Source: Deltaproteobacteria bacterium UBA2221
GTDB lineage: Bacteria > Desulfobacterota > Syntrophorhabdia > Syntrophorhabdales > WCHB1-27
Assembly: GCA_002328485.1 (NCBI GenBank)
Contig: DCUF01000049.1
Coordinates: forward strand, 1 to 14,817
Reading direction: 5' to 3'
DNA: 14,817 nucleotides
In this document: piece by piece, positions 7,210 through 14,460 of the stretch
Layout: every line of letters starts with the position of its first letter
How positions within the stretch are numbered: position 1 is the stretch's first letter
Notes under the pieces: model-generated
Told to the model about the DNA's origin: nothing
Database searches by the model: none
The model's input: the letters and a program-made list of their open reading frames with translations, nothing else
Program-made: the position numbers and the translations under genes

Positions 7210-7290
7210 ACCGCACCAGGAACGTCCACAAGTGCCCCTGTTCACAGCTCTAAACGCCTTAAATAAGAACTGTCAGGTAGACGTAACACA

Positions 7291-7306
7291 GTCGGAGTTG
7301 TCCGAC
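7291..7306. other. Tight 6-bp hairpin between two transcription units
   Basis: GTCGGA-GTTG-TCCGAC is a perfect 6-bp stem with a 4-nt loop, lying 8 bp from the prohibitin terminator. It has no T-run. It could be a secondary stop or a protein site; function unknown. Confidence 0.3.
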
Positions 7307-7314
7307 CGGTACAC

Positions 7315-7347
7315 AAAAGGGGCAACGGGAAATGCGCTGCCCCTTTT
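7315..7347 (-). terminator. Strong (bidirectional) intrinsic terminator on the prohibitin-remnant stop codon
   Basis: AAAAGGGGCA (7315-7324) and TGCCCCTTTT (7338-7347) form a perfect 10-bp stem around a 13-nt loop. Because the stem begins with A4 and ends with T4 it works on both strands. On the minus strand it overlaps the TAA stop (7348-7346) of the decayed prohibitin gene, so it is most simply that gene's own terminator, and it insulates the hdrC promoter. Confidence 0.8.
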
Positions 7348-7777
7348 ATTTCTCATGTTCCAGACTTTTTATGTCGATGAAAGGCACAGATCCTGAGGTT
7401 ACCTTATGTTCGGCCGTCTGCTTGACCTCAATGGCCTGGGTAACCTGTCGGGAAAATCTGAAATTGATGATAGAGAAGTTTGAACAGCCGGATCGATGAC
7501 CCTGTCCTTATACTCCCTGCCGATATTCCGATAGACCCAGTTCGCTTTGTCGGGCACGATTATGGTAGTTGACCACTATGATGGAATGGGTGTCCTAAAG
7601 ATCCTTTGGCACTGACTCCGCGTCGACCTGCGATTTGTCAACTTTCACGTCCATCCCGGAACCCTGTTTGGAGATGAAATGGGCAAAGAAACCCCCGGAA
7701 CCATGGGCCTCTGCGACTTCTTTATGATGAGGTGGGATCTTCGATCCTCTCCCGCCGCCAATCAAATTGTTTGCCAT
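7346..7777 (-). pseudogene. Decayed prohibitin/SPFH (band 7) family gene
   Basis: No single frame encodes it, but consecutive minus-strand blocks read as a prohibitin. From ATG 7777 comes MANNLIGGGRGSKIP, then GMDVKVDKSQVDAESVPKDL ending at TAG 7597-7595, where the family has Gln (PKDLQD). The same frame resumes with DTHSIIVVNYH. After a 1-nt shift the frame gives PDKANWVYRNIG and EYKDRVIDPAVQTSL (about 7554-7471). After another shift SIINFRFS, QAIEVKQTAEH and SVPFIDIKSLEHEK lead to TAA at 7348-7346. Intact homologues are about 270-290 aa; here the N-terminal membrane anchor, roughly 40 codons after IDPAVQ, and the Ala/Glu-rich coiled coil after KQTAEH are missing. Prohibitins form membrane-bound ring scaffolds; this copy cannot. 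Family identification rests on motif order from memory, without alignment. Confidence 0.8.
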
Positions 7778-7780
7778 CTG

Positions 7781-7831
7781 TGACATGTGCGTCATACGTG
7801 TTAGACATGACTCGGTGACCAAGCTAATAAT
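7781..7831 (+). promoter_or_regulatory. Possible promoter and half-site cluster upstream of the HTH gene
   Basis: TAGACA (7802-7807) and AATAAT (7826-7831), each 5/6 to consensus with 18 bp between, could form a promoter for the HTH gene at 7894. It overlaps several TGACAT/GTCAT-type half-sites: TGACAT 7781-7786, GTCAT 7791-7795 and ATGAC 7807-7811, the last two forming an inverted repeat. This would suit binding by the HTH protein itself, but it is an inference. Confidence 0.3.
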
Positions 7832-7893
7832 TGGGATAACATGTAAAAACCACGGCGACAGGATGCGGCTGGGGAGCTCAAGGAGGCTTCGAG

Positions 7894-8091
7894 ATGGGGG
7901 CTTCAGAAACGCTTCAAAAAACACTTCTTCACGCCAGAGATGCCGCATCAATTCTCGGACTATCCACCAAAACCGTTTACCGCCTCTTCTCAAAGGGAAT
8001 TCTAGAGGGAATCAGGTTCAGAAGGTCTATCAGGATTCTCAGTGAGTCTGTGCTGAACTTTAAGGAGACCAGGGATAGGCACGGTCTTTAG
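7894..8091 (+). CDS. Excisionase/MerR-type helix-turn-helix DNA-binding protein
   Basis: The small 65-aa protein consists almost entirely of a HTH_17 (excisionase-family) domain. LLHARDAASILGLSTKTVYR (residues 11-30) is the helix-turn-helix, followed by the wing LFSKGILEGIRFRRSIRILSES in which the basic RFRR would contact DNA. AAGGAGG ends 7 nt before the ATG, an excellent ribosome binding site, so this small gene is probably real. No integrase or attachment site is nearby, so a phage excisionase role is not supported. Its place before a polysaccharide locus and after a pseudogene allows either a local transcription regulator or a relic of a mobile element. The long minus-strand frame overlapping it (7595-7993) is not a gene. 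Confidence 0.75.
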   Translation: MGASETLQKTLLHARDAASILGLSTKTVYRLFSKGILEGIRFRRSIRILSESVLNFKETRDRHGL

Positions 8092-8230
8092 AAGCATTTG
8101 GAACGATTTTCAAAGGTTAAGACAGGACGTAGGTGCTGGAAGTCTATCAAAAATGTCGGATTCCTTGGGCAGTTGCTCCAGCGGCGGTAGCTTATTTTCG
8201 TTACGGTAAACGGGACCACAGAGGCCCCTT

Positions 8231-8410
8231 ATGTGGTCGATTATTATCGGCATTGCCATTGCCTTAGGCCTGATATTTCTCCTCGGAATAGGGGTGGGTA
8301 AATGGTGTCAGCTTTCAAACAACGATCGGGACGATTTCCCGAGACTGCACCTCGTACGCAGCACCCCTACCGGCATCAAGGCGATCAAGCAGAGACGTAT
8401 GAATAAATGA
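8231..8410 (+). CDS. Small single-pass membrane protein, 59 aa
   Basis: ATG 8231 to TGA 8410 encodes 59 residues: Met-Trp-Ser, then a hydrophobic segment at residues 4-22 (IIIGIAIALGLIFLLGIGV) with Gly-rich faces, then a basic, polar tail (RDDFPRLHLVRS, KAIKQRRMNK). AGAGG lies 6 nt upstream of the ATG. Positive charges after the segment suggest the tail is cytoplasmic. I do not recognise a family. It sits alone between the HTH gene and the chain-length determinant and may be part of either unit. The opposite-strand frame at 8308-8508 overlaps it but lacks any recognisable feature. Confidence 0.5.
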   Translation: MWSIIIGIAIALGLIFLLGIGVGKWCQLSNNDRDDFPRLHLVRSTPTGIKAIKQRRMNK

Positions 8411-8564
8411 GAAGACCGGCCTGCCGTGTGCATATTCCCATAACCTCCGTGCAACGCACGTAAATAGGTCGATTCATAGACGCAAAAGATTGGGCCGACA
8501 GAAAACACATGTGGATCTATCTGAGAACCACCGTCAGACCCACCTTCATAGAAAAGGAGCCGAC
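8411..8564 (+). other. Leader region of the polysaccharide locus
   Basis: This is non-coding. A small hairpin CGTGC-AAC-GCACG (8448-8460) is directly followed by a -10-like TAAATA (8461-8466), but no -35 at a proper distance is visible. I found no sigma-54 type -24/-12 pair. AAAAGGAG at 8552-8559 is the ribosome binding site of the next gene. The promoter of the locus therefore cannot be placed with confidence. Confidence 0.3.
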
Positions 8565-9857
8565 ATGGAAAAGGAACAGGAAAGGTTTAGCCTGCGCGAT
8601 CTCTTCAGCATCTTGTTCAAATACAAAACAAGAATACTGATTGTCTTCTTTGGCGTTATTCTTGCGGTTACTTCAGTAACTTTTCTCATGGCGCCGGTCT
8701 ATGAAGCCAAATCTACCCTGCTTGTAAAGATTGGCCGAGAACACATGTACCGCCCCGAAATCGGCTCGACCGCAGAGATACCGATGAGCCCCTCGAATCA
8801 GGAGCAGATTATCAATTCAGAGGTCGAAATTCTTCGAAACAGGGAACTTATTGGGAAGGTTATCCAGATAATCGGCGTCGAAAACCTCTATCCGGCCTTT
8901 ATCAAGAGGAACAAAGAAGGGATCAATCCCATCGATATGGCGATTCTTGCGTTCGAGGAGGATCTTGCCGTTGAGACGGTGAAGAGGTCGAATGTCATCG
9001 AGGTTTGGTACCGTAACCAGGACAGGCAGATGGCCGCAAGAGCGGTAAACCTGTTGGTCGAGCTTTTCAAGGAAAAACATATTCAGGTCTATCAGAACCA
9101 CAAGTCGTCCTTTTTCGAGGGACAGGTTGAGGACTATCGGAAGAAGCTAAAGGGATCGGAGGACGCACTTCAGCAATTTAAGCAGGTGAATCGTGTCTAT
9201 TCTCTCGACGATCAGCGTCGACTTCTGTTAGAACAGCGCGTCAAAATGGACGGCAGTTACAAGGAGGCGCTCAACAATGTCACCGAACTGCGCCAGAGAC
9301 TCTCCACCTTGAACGAGAAAACCCGTTCGACGTCCAACTATATTTCGTCGGAAAGGGACAGGATCATCACGGATGCAAACCTGAAGCTCCTCTTTCAGGA
9401 ACTCGAGAAGGAGAGGATCAGGACAGAGGCGGATCTCAGGGCGCAGCGCGAGAGAAGCGAATCTATTAAGCGCCAGCTTGTCCAGATGGACGGAGAGATC
9501 AGAAGGCTCGACCTAACAGAAAAGAGATTGCTCGATCTTAGACGGGAACTTGCCGTAAACGAGAAGAACTACCAAAACTATGCGGGCAAGACCGAGGATG
9601 AACGAATATCGGACATGATGAACGAGCAGAAACTGGCCAACATCAGCACTATTCAAGCTGCCTCCGTCCCTGCTAAGCCGATAAGACCCCGTAAGGGTCT
9701 GAACGTTACCCTTTCCATCGTCCTTGGGGCTATTGCAGGTCTCGGTTCCGCCTTTTTCTCCGAGCATTCATCCCAAGGGCTTTCGTCTCCAGAGGCTGTG
9801 GAACGACGTCTGAAACTCCCTGTTTTGGCGGCGGTCCCAAAAGAACTGACAGCATAA
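8565..9857 (+). CDS. Wzz/GumC-type polysaccharide chain-length determinant (polysaccharide co-polymerase)
   Basis: 430 aa from ATG 8565, chosen because AAAAGGAG lies 5 nt upstream and the N-terminal cytoplasmic segment plus first membrane helix follow at once; an in-frame start at 8490 has no such signal. Layout: transmembrane helix about 23-43, Wzz domain (APVYEAKSTLLVKIG, 43-57), a long coiled coil about 180-330, a GNVR-like segment (ELAVNEKNYQNYAGKTEDER, 328-347), a proline-rich VPAKPIRPRK (368-377) and a second transmembrane helix about 379-399. A short cytoplasmic tail ends the protein with no kinase domain fused, as in inner-membrane PCP-2 proteins. It would set chain length and bridge the inner membrane to export. 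The partner ATPase is the next gene. Confidence 0.9.
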   Translation: MEKEQERFSLRDLFSILFKYKTRILIVFFGVILAVTSVTFLMAPVYEAKSTLLVKIGREHMYRPEIGSTAEIPMSPSNQEQIINSEVEILRNRELIGKVIQIIGVENLYPAFIKRNKEGINPIDMAILAFEEDLAVETVKRSNVIEVWYRNQDRQMAARAVNLLVELFKEKHIQVYQNHKSSFFEGQVEDYRKKLKGSEDALQQFKQVNRVYSLDDQRRLLLEQRVKMDGSYKEALNNVTELRQRLSTLNEKTRSTSNYISSERDRIITDANLKLLFQELEKERIRTEADLRAQRERSESIKRQLVQMDGEIRRLDLTEKRLLDLRRELAVNEKNYQNYAGKTEDERISDMMNEQKLANISTIQAASVPAKPIRPRKGLNVTLSIVLGAIAGLGSAFFSEHSSQGLSSPEAVERRLKLPVLAAVPKELTA

Positions 9858-9926
9858 AAAACCAGGCGGCCCACTCCCTTATTCTAAACAAAGAGCCCAG
9901 CCAAACCTTCTAAACGAGGAGATCCC

Positions 9927-10664
9927 ATGACTAAAGTGTTCGAAGCCTTGAAACGGATAGAGAGGTCGGGAGGGAACGGAAAGGTGAGAAATCCCCTATT
10001 ACAGCAACAGGATCAACTCGTAGAGAGCGGCGTACCAGAACCCATGGAAGAGGCAATGGTTTGCCTTTACCTTGCCATTGCGGCCGCGTTTGCAGACAGT
10101 TCTCAGAAAATAGTACAGTTTGTCAGCTCCCGTCAGGGAGAGGGCACGTCGACCATTGTGAGGGAATTGGCCAGAATCTCAGCCGTGCGGATGGGCAAAT
10201 CGGTGCTCATCATCGACGCCGACAGGAGAAGGCCTATCCAGCACCGTTTCTTCGGTGTGTCGCCCGACTGCTATCTCGAAGACGCAATCAGGACCGGTGA
10301 AACCACGGAAAATGTAGCGAGCCCGTCCGGTCACGAGAGCCTCTCCGTAGGACTCCTGTCCAGGGAGGGCACATCCGTTTGTGAGTTGCTCGCTTCCAGG
10401 CACGTCAGCACCCTGTTCGACGCCCTCAGAAACCAGTTCGACCTCATACTCGTTGACTCACCCTCGGTCACCACTTCTCCCGATTGTCTGTCTATCTGCG
10501 CCAGGGTCGATGGCGTAGTCCTGGTGGTAGAGGCCGAGAACACCCGCTGGCCCGTGGCGGAGGCAACAAAAGAGAAGATCATCAAGAGCGGGGGGAACAT
10601 CCTGGGGATAGTGCTCAACAAAAGACAGTTTCATATTCCGGAGTTCATCCATAAGAGGCTGTAG
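9927..10664 (+). CDS. BY-kinase-like (CpsD/CapB family) P-loop protein, probably kinase-deficient
   Basis: The 245-aa cytoplasmic protein is related to bacterial tyrosine kinases that pair with Wzz-type proteins. Walker A' (VLIIDADRRRP, 93-103) and Walker B (LILVDSPS, 173-180) are intact. The Walker A loop reads SRQGEGTST (68-76), so the position normally held by the catalytic Lys (GEGKST) is Thr74. Only two tyrosines exist (48 and 116) and the C-terminus, ending IHKRL, has no tyrosine cluster, so the usual autophosphorylation switch is missing. It may still bind nucleotide weakly or act as a structural partner of the chain-length protein. The N-terminus (MTKVFEALKRIERSG) resembles that of exopolysaccharide-locus kinases. 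The start has CGAGGAG 6 nt upstream. Sequence supports the family strongly and activity poorly. Confidence 0.88.
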   Translation: MTKVFEALKRIERSGGNGKVRNPLLQQQDQLVESGVPEPMEEAMVCLYLAIAAAFADSSQKIVQFVSSRQGEGTSTIVRELARISAVRMGKSVLIIDADRRRPIQHRFFGVSPDCYLEDAIRTGETTENVASPSGHESLSVGLLSREGTSVCELLASRHVSTLFDALRNQFDLILVDSPSVTTSPDCLSICARVDGVVLVVEAENTRWPVAEATKEKIIKSGGNILGIVLNKRQFHIPEFIHKRL

Positions 10665-10699
10665 GGACAGCAAAATTGCTGAGTAATCGATAAGCCCGA

Positions 10700-12301
10700 A
10701 TGAAGCCCACCACACTGACAGTGGATTTGGCCACACAATCATGCTCCCTGGAGACCCAGGGGGCACGTACGAGGTTTGCGGCCAACGTATCTTCGAATGT
10801 GGGCTACATTTCAGCTCAAATTGCAGTTACGGTGTGGTTGACGCCATATCTTATCGGCTATTTGGGCCTTGCCGGCTTCGGTATGATACCTTTGGTGAAC
10901 GCCCTCGTATCATACATGGCAGTATTGACCACTGCCCTTAATTCTGCCGTCAGCCGTTTCCTGGCGATTGACCTCGGAAAAGGAGACATTTCTGCTGCGA
11001 ATAAGACTTTTAACACCGCTCTGTTGGGATTAGTAGGGATCATTCTCGTTCTAAGCCCAGCGATTTTTATCGGCTCATGGGCTTTCCCGAGCCTATTCCA
11101 AGTTCCATCTGGATGGGAAAAGGATGCCAGTTGGTTATTTTTGATCGTGGCTCTTGCCTTCTTGGTTACCGTAATCGGAAATAACTTTGCTATATCTCCC
11201 TTTGTTCATAGCCGCTTTTTACTTGGCAATGTAGTGAACCTGGCTGGATTGTTAGCCCGGGTTGGCTTCATCGTGACTCTCTTTTCTGTCTTCAGCGCCC
11301 GTATATGGTATGCCGGTGGAGGAATTCTTGTCGGTGCTTTAGTCTCTTTACTGGGCTATGTAGTGCTATGGAGGAAGTTGACCCCGGAACTGCATGTTAA
11401 GGTTAGTGCATTTGATCGATCCAGGCTCAAGTCATTGATGGGAATGGGTGGATGGGTCGTCGTAAATATGGCAGGGGCTATGCTCCTTGCCAGGGTTGAC
11501 CTGATTGTGGTTAACGCCTATTTCGGGGCTACCATGACGGGCGGTTATGGTTCGGTGGCTCAGTTCTCCCTCCTCCTGGAGTATCTGGTGAGCGCTGTCG
11601 CAACCACCATCAGGCCGGTCGTTCTTGCAAAATATGCCCAGCAAGACTTCCCTGGATTACAGCGTTTGGCCTCTCAAGCCGTAAAACTGTTGGGTCTCGC
11701 ATTGGCTCTGCCTGTCGGGCTTCTCTGTGGTTTCTCGCACCCCCTCCTTGTGGTATGGCTGGGACCATCCTACGACTATTTGAGCACCCTGCTCGTTGTC
11801 ATCGTATGTCACCAAAGTCTGAATCTGTCCGTGCGTCCTTTGCTGGACGTTCAAAACGCATATAACAAAGTTCGCTGGCCTGGAATAGTAACGTTACTCA
11901 GTGGCGGGCTGACCCTGGTATTGGCTGTTCTCTTCGCGGCCTGGGGCAAATGGGGGGCTGTTGGCGTAGCAGTAGCCGGCGGTATAGCCTGGACAGCAAA
12001 GAATGGGGTTTATATACCTATTTATACGGCCCGCATCATGAAACTGCCGTGGTGGACCTTCTTACCAGCTTTGAGCGCCAGTATCATAGGGACACTCTTC
12101 GTAGGGGTGGTTTCCTATAGCGCCACCCTTATCAAGATGCCGGGTAATTGGTTGTCACTGGCCGAATCAGGGACCGCGATATCACTCCTCTACGCCGCGA
12201 TTGTTTGGACGATGGGGCTACGCCGCGAGGAGAGACAACTATTGAAAGACCTTCTGCCTGTCGCCATAACCGGCACCAGGGAAACCCGCTCGTTGAAGTA
12301 A
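10700..12301 (+). CDS. Wzx-type polysaccharide flippase/transporter (MOP superfamily)
   Basis: The 533-aa polytopic membrane protein has about a dozen or more hydrophobic segments spread over the length, beginning near residue 33 after a hydrophilic N-terminus. It has the look of the polysaccharide-synthesis/Wzx branch of the MOP superfamily (NVGYISAQIAVTVWLTPYLIGYLG at 32-55 in pieces; LGLAGFGMIPLVNALVSY near 54-71). It would flip lipid-linked oligosaccharide units to the periplasm for polymerisation, working with the chain-length protein upstream. It starts 35 bp after the kinase-like gene; no clear ribosome binding site precedes ATG 10700, so the start is less certain than the family. A short inverted repeat AGCAA-AA-TTGCT (10669-10680) lies in the gap. 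Substrate cannot be deduced. Confidence 0.85.
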   Translation: MKPTTLTVDLATQSCSLETQGARTRFAANVSSNVGYISAQIAVTVWLTPYLIGYLGLAGFGMIPLVNALVSYMAVLTTALNSAVSRFLAIDLGKGDISAANKTFNTALLGLVGIILVLSPAIFIGSWAFPSLFQVPSGWEKDASWLFLIVALAFLVTVIGNNFAISPFVHSRFLLGNVVNLAGLLARVGFIVTLFSVFSARIWYAGGGILVGALVSLLGYVVLWRKLTPELHVKVSAFDRSRLKSLMGMGGWVVVNMAGAMLLARVDLIVVNAYFGATMTGGYGSVAQFSLLLEYLVSAVATTIRPVVLAKYAQQDFPGLQRLASQAVKLLGLALALPVGLLCGFSHPLLVVWLGPSYDYLSTLLVVIVCHQSLNLSVRPLLDVQNAYNKVRWPGIVTLLSGGLTLVLAVLFAAWGKWGAVGVAVAGGIAWTAKNGVYIPIYTARIMKLPWWTFLPALSASIIGTLFVGVVSYSATLIKMPGNWLSLAESGTAISLLYAAIVWTMGLRREERQLLKDLLPVAITGTRETRSLK

Positions 12302-12317
12302 TTGAAAGGGGGTAAAC

Positions 12318-13379
12318 TTGCGACTGTTGTGCATAGGCGACGTTGCCCTTGGAAATGACAATCTTTCCGAGTGGGATCCGTTGCCCCCTGGGGAACTGAC
12401 TCCAGGCAAGGACGAAAAGATTCTGTTCAACTGGGAGCTGCCAATTGGTACTACAGTAAACTCCATACCTCGTTCCAGTGGACCGCGGCTCCTGGCGCAT
12501 CCGAGTTCACCGCGTGTAATAAAAAGGTGGTCTCCGGGGATCGCCACTCTGGCCACGAATCATATTCTGGATGCAGGGGAGGAGGGTCTCGTCGCTACAA
12601 TAGGGTCCTTGAATCAAGCGGGATTTATGACCGTGGGGGCTGGACGAACCCTTGAGGAAATTGCTAGACCTTTATTCTGGGAGACATCCCAAGGGCGATT
12701 GGCGATTGTCAATTGGGTCTTTCCAGAGACCCACCCGGACTGGATGTACGCCCCTGGTGCGAATTGCTGGCCCGGAACCGAAAGAGCAGCAAACCTCATC
12801 CAGGAGCTTAGATCCCAAGCAGACTGGGTAATGGTTGTAGCGCACTGGAGCGATGAGTTTTTCCCTTATCCTCGTCCGGAAGATAGAGTTGTTGCTCGCC
12901 AGCTTTCGGAGATGGGCGTGGACTTAGTGATTGGTCACCATCCCCACGTAGTGCGAGGTATGGAGATTATCGGCAGTTGTCCTGTTTTTTATAGCGTTGG
13001 GAACTTTTATTTCTCTGATTTCGCTGACGGGAACGGTGGCACGATCGGGGCTCCAGCACCACGGAACCGTCAGGGGCTCGGGGTACGGATCTCGTTTAAA
13101 CAAGGTCAAAGACCGAAGTATAAAGCACTTTCATTTCTTCAGAAGGGCAGCCAGGTAATCGTTGACCCTCTTAATCGAGCCACAAGGATCGCCAGTCGTG
13201 TCAGTCGCCCTTTAAGTCGATTCGACGATCCAAAATACAATAGATGGTACACAGTCCGCCGTGGTCACTTCGATAGATGGAGCGGGCGATGGCATTTCGG
13301 CGTTCGGCGGCTGGGCATGTGGGGTACGACCCGGCGCATATTTCAGCTGGTTTTCGCCTGTCTCCGTCGTTTCGGCTGA
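12318..13379 (+). CDS. CapA-family metallophosphatase-fold protein
   Basis: 353 aa from a TTG start at 12318, supported by AAAGGGGG a few bases upstream and by the CapA domain starting at residue 3. Conserved points in order are CIGDVALG (5-12), NWELPIG (38-44), ATNHILDAGEEG (79-90), AHW (175-177), GHHPHVVRGME (206-216) and YSVGNFYFSD (225-234). These are the metal-binding and active-site positions of the calcineurin-like CapA fold, and all are present. CapA was named for poly-gamma-glutamate capsules, but no CapB/CapC ligase is here, so poly-glutamate synthesis is not supported; a role in modifying or exporting the polysaccharide is more likely. No signal peptide is visible. The basic, Arg/Trp-rich C-terminus (about 285-353) extends past the domain. 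Confidence 0.82.
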   Translation: MRLLCIGDVALGNDNLSEWDPLPPGELTPGKDEKILFNWELPIGTTVNSIPRSSGPRLLAHPSSPRVIKRWSPGIATLATNHILDAGEEGLVATIGSLNQAGFMTVGAGRTLEEIARPLFWETSQGRLAIVNWVFPETHPDWMYAPGANCWPGTERAANLIQELRSQADWVMVVAHWSDEFFPYPRPEDRVVARQLSEMGVDLVIGHHPHVVRGMEIIGSCPVFYSVGNFYFSDFADGNGGTIGAPAPRNRQGLGVRISFKQGQRPKYKALSFLQKGSQVIVDPLNRATRIASRVSRPLSRFDDPKYNRWYTVRRGHFDRWSGRWHFGVRRLGMWGTTRRIFQLVFACLRRFG

Positions 13380-13556
13380 TCTATTACTGGATCGCCTGGC
13401 GCAACCGTGAAGAGGATGGCACAAAGCTCGGGACTGTTCACCTGTGAAGATAGGGCTACAAGGTCACCTTCTGACAGTGAGGGGAGGGGACGAACCCGGG
13501 GGGGGTTGCAGCAGAAAACAAAGTAACCCTGATAAGAAAAGGGGACGAAAGAACCG
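13380..13556 (+). other. Intergenic spacer with a G8 tract
   Basis: I see no gene in these 177 bp, although the flanking genes are closely packed. An eight-G run lies at 13498-13505, flanked by AACCC and TT, so AACCC/GGGTT could pair around it. A purine-rich GGGGAGGGGAC stretch precedes it. There is no clear promoter or terminator. The gap may hold a cryptic promoter or mark a past insertion or deletion. Confidence 0.35.
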
Positions 13557-14396
13557 ATGAAAGGATGGCAGGAGTTGGAAGTAGAATATGCCGAGAAGTT
13601 ACGAGCCAGCACCCTCGAGCAGAGGAGGGAGCTTTACAAGGAAGCGTACAATGCCGTTTCGGTCAGAGCGACCTTGGAGATGCCGAATGAGATCGAGAAA
13701 AGAACGGCAGGGACCTCGCCGGCGCTTGTGAATTTGCTGCGTCGTCTGTGCCATTCTACGGACCGGGTCCTCGAAGTTGGGTGCGGCAGAGGCTATACTT
13801 GCTTAAAATTAGCGCCTTATGTCAAATCGCTGGTAGGGATAGATGTTTCGGAAGCTGCGATAGATGAGGCCCGCAAACTTCTTGAAACACACCGTATTGG
13901 GAATACCTCCATTCTGGCCGGATCTGCGGATGAACTGACACGCTGTTTCGGTCCCCACGCCTTTGACAAGGTTATCAGCATAGACGTCTATGAACATCTG
14001 GCTCCGGAAGATGGTTTGGCGCACCTATCAGAAGTCTATTCTGTATTGAAGCCCAAAGGTCGATACATAGTCGTTACCCCCAACCGGCTTACCGGACCTC
14101 ACGATATTACGAGAGATTTGTTTCCCAATGCCAGACAACCACTCGGATTTCATCTCAACGAAACTACATGCACTGATTTGGTCGGGCAGATGAGAAAGGT
14201 CGGCTTCACCAGGTTCCGTTCCGTGTTGCCATTATCCTTCAAGCTCCAGATTCCCTTTGATATTATTTATCCCTCTTACTTCTTTGTCTTGATCGAGAAA
14301 CTGTTTCCCAGATTCATTCAAAAACGTCTGATTGGCAGGTTTGTCCTCATGTTAAGCGGCATAATTCTTATTTCAGAAAAAAAGGGGGGAACATAG
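13557..14396 (+). CDS. Class I SAM-dependent methyltransferase
   Basis: The 279-aa protein has a Methyltransf_11/25-type core. Motif I is VLEVGCGRGYTC (71-82), the acidic residue binding the SAM ribose is D96 in GIDVS, motif IV region is VISIDVYEHLAPED (139-152) and the post-motif strand is YIVVTPNRLTG (170-180). The C-terminal portion is basic and hydrophobic (about 222-270: PFDIIYPSYFFVLIEKLFP), suggesting contact with the membrane or a lipid-linked sugar. It most likely methylates a sugar of the polysaccharide or its lipid carrier, by context. The substrate is not readable from sequence. AAAAGGGG lies 12 nt before ATG 13557, a rather long spacing. The gene ends in A7-G6, which also provides the Shine-Dalgarno-like purines for the next gene. 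Confidence 0.85.
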   Translation: MKGWQELEVEYAEKLRASTLEQRRELYKEAYNAVSVRATLEMPNEIEKRTAGTSPALVNLLRRLCHSTDRVLEVGCGRGYTCLKLAPYVKSLVGIDVSEAAIDEARKLLETHRIGNTSILAGSADELTRCFGPHAFDKVISIDVYEHLAPEDGLAHLSEVYSVLKPKGRYIVVTPNRLTGPHDITRDLFPNARQPLGFHLNETTCTDLVGQMRKVGFTRFRSVLPLSFKLQIPFDIIYPSYFFVLIEKLFPRFIQKRLIGRFVLMLSGIILISEKKGGT

Positions 14397-14460
14397 CGTA
14401 AGCTTGCCAAAACAGGCTACACAAAATCCGGGAAGTACTTATGTGGACGACAGGAAGAGG

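Noticed and set aside
7191..7347. Small plus-strand RNA between the TATGAT box and the terminator at 7347
   Set aside because: A -10-like box and a bidirectional terminator exist, but no -35 matches and the terminator is better explained by the prohibitin remnant; not reported as an RNA gene.
7595..7993. Minus-strand 132-aa open frame as an intact gene
   Set aside because: Its first half is antisense to the well-supported HTH gene; its second half is the front fragment of the decayed prohibitin gene, which continues past the stop in other frames.
8308..8508. Minus-strand 66-aa frame
   Set aside because: It is antisense to the 59-aa membrane protein and the leader, with no ribosome binding site and no family features.
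8490..8564. Upstream extension of the chain-length determinant to ATG 8490
   Set aside because: The extra 25 residues are polar and lack a ribosome binding site, whereas ATG 8565 has AAAAGGAG at a proper distance and gives the usual N-terminus.
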